A DNA stretch of 5,076 nt. It comes from Chloroflexota bacterium (GTDB taxonomy: Bacteria > Chloroflexota > Anaerolineae > Anaerolineales > DRMV01). Shown here piece after piece: positions 1 to 5,076 of this stretch (the first letter of the stretch is position 1; each line of letters opens with the position of its first letter). The stretch lies in assembly GCA_013153335.1 (NCBI GenBank), contig JAADEP010000060.1, forward strand, positions 1-5,076, in the 5' to 3' direction. Both the position numbers and the translations under genes were made by a program. Under the pieces are notes generated by a model, which worked only from the letters and a program-made list of their open reading frames with translations, ran no database searches and was not told where the DNA came from.

Positions 1-428
1 CGTTCATTGACAAGGACGGCCAGTGGTACATCCTGGGCCGCTCGGACGACACCATCAAGGTCGCGGGCAAGCGCTTAGGCCCCGCGGAGGTAGAGTCCAT
101 CGTGGTCGAGCACCCCGCGGTGGTGGAGGCCGCGGCCATCGGCGTGCCCGACGAGATCAAGGGCCAGGCCCTGGTGGTGTTCGCGGTGCTCGCGCCGGGC
201 TATGAGCCCAGCGACGCGCTGCGGGAAGAACTGCGAACCATGGTGGCCAGGGCCATGGGCAAGCCCCTGGCGCCCAAAGCCGTGCACTTCGTGGATGACC
301 TGCCCAAGACCCGCAACGCGAAGGTCATGCGCCGCATGATCCGGGCCGCTTACCTGGGTCAGGACCCAGGCGACACGTCCGCGCTGGTCAACCCCGAGGC
401 CGTGGAGGCCATCCGGCGGGCGCGATGA
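1..428 (+). CDS. AMP-forming acyl-CoA synthetase (acetyl-/propionyl-CoA synthetase-like), C-terminal fragment
   Basis: This is the 3' end of a gene that begins before the window; the first whole codon is at position 3 and the TGA stop is at 426-428. The family activates a carboxylic acid with ATP to an acyl-adenylate and then transfers it to CoA in the cytoplasm. The fragment (141 residues) is the mobile C-terminal domain. It shows the hinge motif GRSDDTIKVAGKRLGPAEVE near its start, then a stretch matching HPAVVEAAAIGVPDEIKGQA, and the late motif LPKTRNAKVMRR, whose lysine (codon 321-323) is the expected catalytic, acetylation-prone lysine. The tail with SALVNPEAVEAIRRA is typical of acetate/propionate-type ligases. 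Substrate cannot be decided because the N-terminal acyl pocket lies outside the window. The stop overlaps the next gene's ATG by four bases, implying one operon. The family call is secure; acetate as substrate is only inferred. Confidence 0.93.
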   Translation, partial: FIDKDGQWYILGRSDDTIKVAGKRLGPAEVESIVVEHPAVVEAAAIGVPDEIKGQALVVFAVLAPGYEPSDALREELRTMVARAMGKPLAPKAVHFVDDLPKTRNAKVMRRMIRAAYLGQDPGDTSALVNPEAVEAIRRAR

Positions 429-841
429 AGCCGAAGGTGGGCTCGCGTTCGCACGGCGGGCGTCGTGCGGGCGGTCAGCGCAATCCGGTCCTCGCGCTGC
501 TCGCGGTCGGCGGGGTCGTGGGCATCTCGGTGGCCGCGAGCGCGGGCGTGCTGCAGCCGTTCCTCCACTGGCTGCACGCGGTCGGCGGGGATAAGGTCGG
601 GCACTTCGGCCTGTTCGCGGCGATGAGCGCGGCCGTGACGTGGGCCCTGGGCCCCTCGCGTTGGCGCGCCTGGGCCCTGGTGCTCAGCGCGTTCGCGCTC
701 GTGGATGAGGGCATCCAGGCGTTCTTGCCGCGCCGCGCGTCTTCGTGGGCCGACCTGGCCGCGGGTCTCGCGGGCATCTGGCTGGCGGCCGGCCTCGTGG
801 GGCTCGGAGCACGAAACAAGCCAAGCGAACGCCGGGCATAA
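425..841 (+). CDS. VanZ-like family small membrane protein
   Basis: A 138-residue protein with a basic N-terminus (residues 1-20, rich in R, K and G) and about four hydrophobic segments, near residues 21-45, 58-76, 80-99 and 108-127. The spaced polar residues in or beside these segments match the VanZ-like pattern: D-K-x-x-H (D56, K57, H60), D-E-x-x-Q (D94, E95, Q98) followed by PRR, and S-x-A-D-L-A (D110). The family is named after VanZ of the Tn1546 vancomycin cluster, linked to teicoplanin resistance, but most members are chromosomal with unknown roles; nothing here points to glycopeptide resistance. The ATG at 425 was chosen because it overlaps the preceding stop (ATGA), a usual sign of translational coupling; only a weak GGCGGG precedes it. 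The TAA stop (839-841) lies inside the A-tract that forms the U-run of the opposing rpoB terminator. Biochemical function is unknown. Confidence 0.85.
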   Translation: MKPKVGSRSHGGRRAGGQRNPVLALLAVGGVVGISVAASAGVLQPFLHWLHAVGGDKVGHFGLFAAMSAAVTWALGPSRWRAWALVLSAFALVDEGIQAFLPRRASSWADLAAGLAGIWLAAGLVGLGARNKPSERRA

Positions 842-873
842 AAAACCACGCCCCCGGTTCGACCGGGGGCGTG
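840..873 (-). terminator. Intrinsic terminator of rpoB
   Basis: Read on the minus strand, a perfect 12-bp stem (847-858 with 862-873; arms CACGCCCCCGGT and its complement) closes a three-base loop and is followed, after one G, by six T residues (complement of 840-845). It begins 37 bases after the rpoB stop codon. The stem is strongly GC-rich and the U-run directly follows, so it fits a Rho-independent terminator well. On the plus strand the stem is followed by TACCCAACGG with no U-run, so it should work poorly for the converging VanZ-like gene. Confidence 0.87.
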
Positions 874-910
874 TACCCAACGGAGGAGGGCAGCTTCGCA
901 GGACCGGGGT

Positions 911-3900
911 TTATTTCTTGCCCGGTTTCTTGAGCTTGCTCAACAGGTCCTCGGTCAAAAAGCCGCCAGGCACGATGGGGATGTGCCGCGTGCGGTCCTC
1001 TTTGCCAAAGGTGACGATGCCCTCGGGCGTCTCGGCTTCGACCGCGATGCCCAAGCTCTGCAGTTCCTTCACCAGCACCTTGAACGAGGCCGGCAGCCGC
1101 GGGGCTTCGATGGGCTTGCCGTTGACAATGGCTTCGTACGCCTTGAGCCGACCCTGGACATCGTCGGACTTGATGGTCAGCATCTCTTGCAGCGCGTAGG
1201 CCGCGCCATAGGCCTCCAACGCCCACACTTCCATCTCGCCGAAGCGCTGACCACCGAACTGGGCTTTGCCGCCCAGGGGCTGTTGGGTGATGAGGCTGTA
1301 AGGACCGGTCGAGCGCGCGTGCACCTTGTCCTCGACCAGGTGGTGCAGCTTCATGACCATCATCACGCCCACGGTCACAGGCCGCTCGTAAGGCTCGCCC
1401 GTAAAGCCGTCGCGCAAGATCTGCTTACCCAGGATGGGCATCGGGCGACCGGTCTCGAGCATGGCCTGGCTCGCGCGCTGGCGCAGTTCCTCCGCCGGAA
1501 TTTGATCCGCGTCTTCGTAGCCCAGGCGTTTGAGCCACAAACGGAGCGCCGCGTCAATGGCCCGGCGGTTGTTCTCCTCCCGCTCTTGCAGCGAGAGCTT
1601 CATGTCTTCGAACGCGAGGATGAGGTCCGGGTCATACCCGTACTCCCGCAGCCACTCGCGCAGCACCGCGCGGCGCAGCTGCACCTCGTCGGAGCCGATC
1701 TCGTACAGGTCGTACCCGCGCTCGCCCAGGTAGTGCTCCAGGTAGAGATGCCGCACTTCGCTGTCGTCGCGAAGCTCCTCGGCCTCATAGCCTTGCTCTT
1801 TGACCCACTCCCAAGCCCGGTCGGTGATGTCCTTCCAGGCTTCGTCGATCATCCACGCGCGGGCCAGTTCGGCCTCGACTTCGGCCTCGTCCGGGCTGTC
1901 GAACACGGGCACGATGGCCCGGAAACCGAGCCGCGAAGCCGCCCAACCCAGGTGGGTCTCCAGCACCTGGCCGATGTTCATCCGGCCCGGCACGCCCAGG
2001 GGGTTGAGGATGATGTCCACGGGCGTGCCGTCTTCGAGGAAGGGCATATCTTCGACCGGCACGACCTTGGAGACCACGCCTTTGTTCCCGTGCCGACCGG
2101 CCATCTTGTCGCCCGCGGTGATCTTGCGGCGCTGCGCGACCATCACCCGCACCATCTTCTCGACCCCCGCGGGCAGTTCGCGCGTGTCCTCACGGCTGAA
2201 CACCTTGACGTCCACCACGGTGCCGCGCTCGCCGTGGGGCATGCGCAGGGACGTATCGCGCACATCCCGGGACTTTTCGCCGAAGATGGCGCGCAACAAG
2301 CGCTCTTCGGGCGTGAGCTCTTTCTCGCCCTTGGGCGAGACTTTGCCCACCAGAATGTCGCCCGGCTCGACCTGCGCGCCGATGCGGATGATGCCGTTCT
2401 CGTCCAGGTTGCGCAGTTGGTCCTCGCTCACGTTCGGGATGTCCCGGGTGATCTCCTCAGGCCCCAAGCGGGTGTCGCGGGCTTCGACTTCGTACTTTTC
2501 GATGTGGATGGACGTGTACTTATCCTCTTGGAGCAAGCGCTCGGAAATGAGGATCGCGTCCTCGAAGTTCCCGCCTTCCCACGAGACGAACGCGATGACC
2601 ACGTTTTGGCCCAAGGCCAGGTCGCCGTCCTCGGTCGACGAGCTGTCCGCGAGCACGTCGCCTTGCTTGACCCGCTGGCCTTTGACGACCACGGGCCGTT
2701 GGTCAATGCACGTGCTCTGGTTGGACCGGCGGAAACGCTGCAAGGGGTACGTGCGCTCCGCGCCGTCGTCCTCGCGCACCACGATCTGATCGCCGGTCAC
2801 GGAGATCACTTCCCCATCCGCCTGGGCCAGAACCACCTGGCCCGAGTCTTGCGCGGCCTTGCGCTCGATGCCCGTGCTCACCATGGGCGCCTCGGGGCGC
2901 ACCAGGGGCACGGCCTGGTTCTGCATGTTGGACCCCATCAGCGCGCGGGTCGGGTCGTCGTGCTCCAAGAAGGGGATGAGGGCCGCGCTCACGCCCACGA
3001 CCTGGTTGGGCGCGACGTCCATGTACGCGATGTTGTCCGGATGGGTGAAGTGGAACTTCCCCCGATAGCGGCTCACGATGTCGTCGCTGGTGAACTCGTC
3101 GTATTCGTTCAGCGGCGCGTTCGCCTGGGCGATGTAGTAGCGGTCGTCTTGGTCCGCGGTCAGGTACTCCACATCGCGCGAGACCCAAGGCACGATGGCC
3201 AAGGGCTTCTCGCCCAATGCCTCGGCCAACAGCCGCGCGGTATCGGGCGAGACGCGTTCGCCCGCGCGCGCCAAGACGTTGCCCTGCTCGTCGACCGCGT
3301 CTTGCTTAAGGCGCCGGTTGATGAGCCGCGGGTCGTTCGCAGGCAACTCGTGGTACACCTTGCGGTACGGCGTCTCAATGAAGCCGTACGGGTTCACGCG
3401 CGCGTACGTGGCCAGGCGACCGATCAGGCCGATGTTGGGACCTTCGGGCGTCTCAATGGGGCAGATACGACCGTAGTGCGAATGGTGCACGTCCCGGACG
3501 TCGAATCCCGCGCGCTCGCGGCGCAACCCGCCCGGGCCCAAGGCCGAGAGGGTGCGCTTGTGGCGCAGCTCCGACAAGGGATTGGTCTGGTCCATGAACT
3601 GCGAGAGCTGGCTCGAGCCGAAGAACTCCCGCAGCACCGCGCTAATCGGGCGGATGTTGATCAGCGACGCGGGGGTCACGCGTTCTCGTTCCCCGCGCAG
3701 CGACATGCGCTCTTTGATCACCCGCTCCATACGGCGGAAACCGACGCGCAAACGGGTTTGCACCAATTCGCCCACGGTGCGCACCCGGCGGTTGGCCAGG
3801 TGGTCGATGTCGTCGGGTTCCTCGATGTTGTTGTTGATCGCGATGAGCCGCCGCACCATGTGCACGATGTCCCATTTGGTGAGCGCGCGATGCTCCATGG

Positions 3901-4837
3901 GCACGATGCCATGGAGGTCGAATTTCTGGTTCATCTTATAGCGGCCCACGCGCGCGAGGTCGTAATACCGGTTGTCGAAGAGCTGGGTTTGCAGGAAGTC
4001 CCGCGCGTTATCCAACGTGGGCGGCTCGCCGGGGCGCAGGCGCTTATAGAGCTCGATCAACGCGGCCTCGGCGATGCTCAGGCCGTCCACGTTGAGATCG
4101 GGCTCTTGCTGAATCGTGGTCGCGATGAAGGGTCGGTCGGGGTCGCGGTCCACATCCTCGAAGAGCGAGATGAGCTCCGCGTCGGTGCCGGTCTTGATGG
4201 GCGAGTCGGGCAGGCCGTCGTCGACGGCCGCGAGCGCGCGCAAGAACAGCGTGACCGGCACCATGCGGCGGCGGTTGAACTTGAGGATGATGTAGTCACT
4301 GCGGCGGGTCTCCAGCTCGAGCCACGCGCCCCGGTCGGGGATGAGCTTGGCCGTTGCCATGCGGCGGCCCGAGATCCGGTCGAGGGGGGCCTCGAAATAC
4401 GCGCCCGGCGACCGGATGAGCTGCGAGACCACCACCCGCTGCGTGCCGTTGATAATGAAGGTACCCCGCTCGGTCATCTCGGGGAAATCGCCCAAGAACA
4501 CATCCTGCTTGATGGGCTCGGGCACCTCGGGGCCCGTGAGCAACACCGAGGCCCACAGAGGGCGCGCGTACGTAAGCCCTCGTTCGAGGCACTCTTCCAC
4601 GCTGTGCTTGGGCTCTTTAAACCAGAACTTGAGCCCCCACTCCTGGGCCTCGGGCGAATTGCCCGGGAAGTATAAGCGCATGCCTTCGTTATAGGCCACA
4701 ATCGGGGAAATCTCGTCGAACACCTCTGCGAGGCCTTCTTCCTTGAGCCAGCGATACGAATTCAGTTGCACCTCGATCAGAGGGGGCAAATCCATAATCA
4801 CTTCAATATGACCGTAGTTCTTGACGCGAGACGTCAT
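911..4837 (-). CDS. rpoB: DNA-directed RNA polymerase subunit beta
   Basis: Complete 1308-residue RpoB, which forms one side of the RNA polymerase active cleft with beta' and polymerises RNA from NTPs. Visible landmarks in order: N-terminal lobe with GDFPEMTERGTFIINGT (116-132) and SQLIRSPG (138-145); rifampicin region FGSSQLSQFMDQTNPLSEL (406-424) through SALGPGGL (431-438); IETPEGPNIGLI (461-472); NFEDAILISER (757-767; E759 and D760 near the catalytic site); flap-tip helix EERLLRAIFGEK (845-856); GDKMAGRHGNKG (909-920), whose K911 and K919 match E. coli K1065 and K1073; NPLGVPGRMNIG (945-956); H1173 in VHARSTG, matching E. coli H1237; and the C-terminal beta'-binding part QQPLGGKAQFGGQRFGEMEV (1185-1204). 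The E. coli-type insertion before GDKMAGRH is absent, but there is a large repeat-bearing insertion at about 995-1128 and a smaller extra segment at about 495-556. The start is set by GGGAGGG six bases upstream. It has its own promoter and terminator, and rpoC is not adjacent. Confidence 0.99.
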   Translation of the reverse strand: MTSRVKNYGHIEVIMDLPPLIEVQLNSYRWLKEEGLAEVFDEISPIVAYNEGMRLYFPGNSPEAQEWGLKFWFKEPKHSVEECLERGLTYARPLWASVLLTGPEVPEPIKQDVFLGDFPEMTERGTFIINGTQRVVVSQLIRSPGAYFEAPLDRISGRRMATAKLIPDRGAWLELETRRSDYIILKFNRRRMVPVTLFLRALAAVDDGLPDSPIKTGTDAELISLFEDVDRDPDRPFIATTIQQEPDLNVDGLSIAEAALIELYKRLRPGEPPTLDNARDFLQTQLFDNRYYDLARVGRYKMNQKFDLHGIVPMEHRALTKWDIVHMVRRLIAINNNIEEPDDIDHLANRRVRTVGELVQTRLRVGFRRMERVIKERMSLRGERERVTPASLINIRPISAVLREFFGSSQLSQFMDQTNPLSELRHKRTLSALGPGGLRRERAGFDVRDVHHSHYGRICPIETPEGPNIGLIGRLATYARVNPYGFIETPYRKVYHELPANDPRLINRRLKQDAVDEQGNVLARAGERVSPDTARLLAEALGEKPLAIVPWVSRDVEYLTADQDDRYYIAQANAPLNEYDEFTSDDIVSRYRGKFHFTHPDNIAYMDVAPNQVVGVSAALIPFLEHDDPTRALMGSNMQNQAVPLVRPEAPMVSTGIERKAAQDSGQVVLAQADGEVISVTGDQIVVREDDGAERTYPLQRFRRSNQSTCIDQRPVVVKGQRVKQGDVLADSSSTEDGDLALGQNVVIAFVSWEGGNFEDAILISERLLQEDKYTSIHIEKYEVEARDTRLGPEEITRDIPNVSEDQLRNLDENGIIRIGAQVEPGDILVGKVSPKGEKELTPEERLLRAIFGEKSRDVRDTSLRMPHGERGTVVDVKVFSREDTRELPAGVEKMVRVMVAQRRKITAGDKMAGRHGNKGVVSKVVPVEDMPFLEDGTPVDIILNPLGVPGRMNIGQVLETHLGWAASRLGFRAIVPVFDSPDEAEVEAELARAWMIDEAWKDITDRAWEWVKEQGYEAEELRDDSEVRHLYLEHYLGERGYDLYEIGSDEVQLRRAVLREWLREYGYDPDLILAFEDMKLSLQEREENNRRAIDAALRLWLKRLGYEDADQIPAEELRQRASQAMLETGRPMPILGKQILRDGFTGEPYERPVTVGVMMVMKLHHLVEDKVHARSTGPYSLITQQPLGGKAQFGGQRFGEMEVWALEAYGAAYALQEMLTIKSDDVQGRLKAYEAIVNGKPIEAPRLPASFKVLVKELQSLGIAVEAETPEGIVTFGKEDRTRHIPIVPGGFLTEDLLSKLKKPGKK
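1502..1819 (-). repeat. Four degenerate protein repeats within an RpoB insertion
   Basis: RpoB residues 1007-1112 contain four copies of a short unit with consensus [WY]-[LV]-x-x-x-G-Y-[DE]: WVKEQGYE (1011-1018), YLGERGYD (1036-1043), WLREYGYD (1062-1069) and WLKRLGYE (1101-1108). Each is followed within a few residues by L or I and preceded by a helix-like stretch with R, A and L. The G-Y pairs are spaced 25, 26 and 39 residues apart; the last gap holds extra charged sequence around MKLSLQEREENN. The block lies in an acidic insertion (about 995-1128) between the VPVFD motif (976-980) and the DGFTGEP motif (1143-1149). In Bacillus subtilis RpoB, as I recall it, only about 22 residues separate these points, against 162 here. 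The repeats are visible only at protein level. Their fold and partner are unknown. Confidence 0.72.
3170..3355 (-). other. Extra segment in RpoB after the ETPYRKV motif
   Basis: RpoB residues 495-556 separate ETPYRKV (488-494) from VEYLTADQDDRYYIAQAN (556-573). In Bacillus- and Thermus-type proteins, as I recall them, these two motifs are joined by a much shorter linker, so roughly 50 residues are extra. The segment has a GNVLARAGERVSPDTARLLA stretch (519-538), which looks like a small beta-hairpin plus helix, and ends in IVPWVSRDV. I associate a similar segment with Chloroflexota RpoB, which is the main reason for the tentative phylum call. No separate function can be assigned. Confidence 0.5.
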
Positions 4838-4843
4838 ACATGA

Positions 4844-4850
4844 CCCTCCC
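4844..4850 (-). promoter_or_regulatory. rpoB Shine-Dalgarno site that fixes the start codon
   Basis: The minus strand reads GGGAGGG, then TCATGT, then ATG at 4837. The six-base gap is well suited to the ATG at 4837. Another ATG begins four bases earlier (4841-4839), only two bases after the Shine-Dalgarno run and out of frame; it would give a 12-residue peptide and is too close to be favoured. The site is preceded by CCCTC, so CCCT-CGGG-AGGG could fold into a small hairpin covering the ribosome binding site. Confidence 0.88.
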
Positions 4851-4891
4851 GAGGGAAATCAGACCGGCGGGCAAGACAAGCGCAACACCTT

Positions 4892-4920
4892 ATTATACGC
4901 ACAAAAGGGGGATTCGGCAA
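4892..4920 (-). promoter_or_regulatory. Proximal rpoB promoter P1 (sigma70-type)
   Basis: On the minus strand, TTGCCG (4915-4920) is separated by exactly 17 bases from a perfect TATAAT (4892-4897). Transcription should start near 4884-4886, giving a leader of about 46-50 bases before the rpoB ATG. The -10 hexamer is a full consensus match in GC-rich surroundings, where chance matches are rare, and it lies just ahead of a gene needing strong constitutive expression. Confidence 0.82.
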
Positions 4921-4925
4921 GGGTG

Positions 4926-4940
4926 AAAAACGGCCTTAAA
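4926..4940 (-). promoter_or_regulatory. Possible UP-like A/T element upstream of P1
   Basis: Two A/T islands lie just upstream of the P1 -35 hexamer on the minus strand: TTTTT at 4926-4930 (about -41 to -45) and TTTAA at 4936-4940 (about -51 to -55). They are one helical turn apart in an otherwise GC-rich stretch, as expected for the proximal and distal subsites bound by the RNA polymerase alpha C-terminal domain. The T-run could instead be the U-run of a leader terminator. Suggestive only. Confidence 0.35.
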
Positions 4941-4951
4941 CGCCCCAAATC

Positions 4952-4974
4952 TCCGTCCCCGCCCGGGGGACGGA
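4952..4974 (-). other. GC-rich hairpin in the region between promoters P2 and P1
   Basis: A perfect inverted repeat pairs 4953-4960 with 4966-4973 (CCGTCCCC and GGGGACGG, five-base loop); one more A-T pair at 4952/4974 extends it. An outer pairing of GGCCCTT (4974-4980) with AAGGCC (4932-4937), with one bulged C, would bring the structure directly up to the TTTTT at 4926-4930. On a transcript from P2 this could act as an attenuator or weak terminator; the same hairpin could also end a minus-strand gene lying beyond the window. There is no U-run directly after the inner stem. Confidence 0.4.
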
Positions 4975-5029
4975 AGGGCCTACACCATTGCCTCGCGTGC
5001 CAACATCGCAACGCCATCCAGCGCCCTCT

Positions 5030-5058
5030 ATTGTACCCACAGCCCCGCGGAAACGCAA
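5030..5058 (-). promoter_or_regulatory. Distal rpoB promoter candidate P2 (sigma70-type)
   Basis: On the minus strand TTGCGT (5053-5058) precedes TACAAT (5030-5035) by exactly 17 bases. Each hexamer has one or two mismatches to consensus and the spacing equals that of P1. The two -10 elements are 138 bases apart, so a P2 transcript would have a leader of about 185 bases containing the GC-rich hairpin. No open reading frame of note starts between P2 and rpoB, so rpoB is its only evident target. Confidence 0.55.
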
Positions 5059-5076
5059 GAGGCGCGCGAAGCGGGG

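Noticed and set aside
425..841. Reading the VanZ-like protein as a glycopeptide resistance gene
   Set aside because: No vanR, S, H, A, X or Y genes are nearby, and most family members are chromosomal proteins of unknown role.
881..889. GGAGGAGGG on the plus strand, resembling a strong Shine-Dalgarno site
   Set aside because: No credible start codon or coding sequence follows; the downstream DNA is the antisense of the rpoB 3' end.
931..944. Short inverted repeat TTGAG/CTCAA near the rpoB 3' end
   Set aside because: It lies inside the coding region (codons for LLSKL), has only five pairs, and no U-run follows on the minus strand.
684..1226. Minus-strand open frame of 180 codons across the terminator and the rpoB end
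   Set aside because: It overlaps the terminator, the VanZ-like gene and the rpoB 3' end out of frame, and has a low-complexity R, G, A, P composition typical of GC-rich shadows.
983..4675. A 1230-codon open frame on the plus strand, fully antisense to rpoB
   Set aside because: It is in exact codon register with rpoB, so stops could arise only from TTA, CTA or TCA codons, which this GC-rich gene avoids. Its translation is rich in H, R, L and V with no recognisable domain.
5043..5076. CCCCGC/GCGGGG inverted repeat around the -35 of P2
   Set aside because: Six pairs with a 22-base loop in GC-rich DNA is easily chance, and one arm ends exactly at the window edge.
4939..5076. Minus-strand frame open from the window edge to a TAA at 4937-4939, possibly the end of an upstream gene
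   Set aside because: Another frame in the same stretch is also open, the translation (rich in G, R, V and P) shows no recognisable motif, and it would overlap promoter P2.

Overview
The window comes from a GC-rich bacterium (roughly 65% G+C by eye). It holds one complete housekeeping gene, rpoB, on the minus strand, and the tail of an unrelated two-gene operon converging on it from the left. RpoB carries a full set of bacterial beta-subunit motifs. Its N-terminal half, and an extra segment after the ETPYRKV motif, remind me most of Chloroflexota sequences. That assignment is from memory and tentative; a deep-branching Gram-positive-type lineage is not excluded.

Layout. Positions 1-428 (+) are the C-terminal part of an AMP-forming acyl-CoA synthetase. 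Its stop overlaps the start of a small VanZ-like membrane protein (425-841, +) in an ATGA junction, so the two are probably translated together. A strong intrinsic terminator (840-873), oriented for the minus strand, separates this pair from rpoB (911-4837, -). The last 239 bases (4838-5076) hold no gene. They contain the rpoB ribosome binding site, a near-consensus sigma70-type promoter (TTGCCG-17-TATAAT), a second similar promoter 138 bases further upstream (TTGCGT-17-TACAAT), and a GC-rich hairpin between them.

How it fits together. RpoB is the catalytic beta subunit of RNA polymerase. Here it has its own promoter(s) and its own terminator, with no rpoC downstream and no rplL within the 239 bases upstream. 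It therefore looks like a single-gene transcription unit instead of part of the usual rplKAJL-rpoBC cluster. The acyl-CoA synthetase and VanZ-like genes have no evident functional link to it.

Most unusual points. (1) rpoB is separated from rpoC. (2) RpoB has an acidic insertion of about 135 residues just before its C-terminal region, built from four degenerate repeats around a W-L-x-x-x-G-Y-[DE] motif. (3) Two classic rifampicin-site arginines are replaced. I see no mobile element, CRISPR array, RNA gene or defence-type system, and nothing that amounts to a wholly new biological system.
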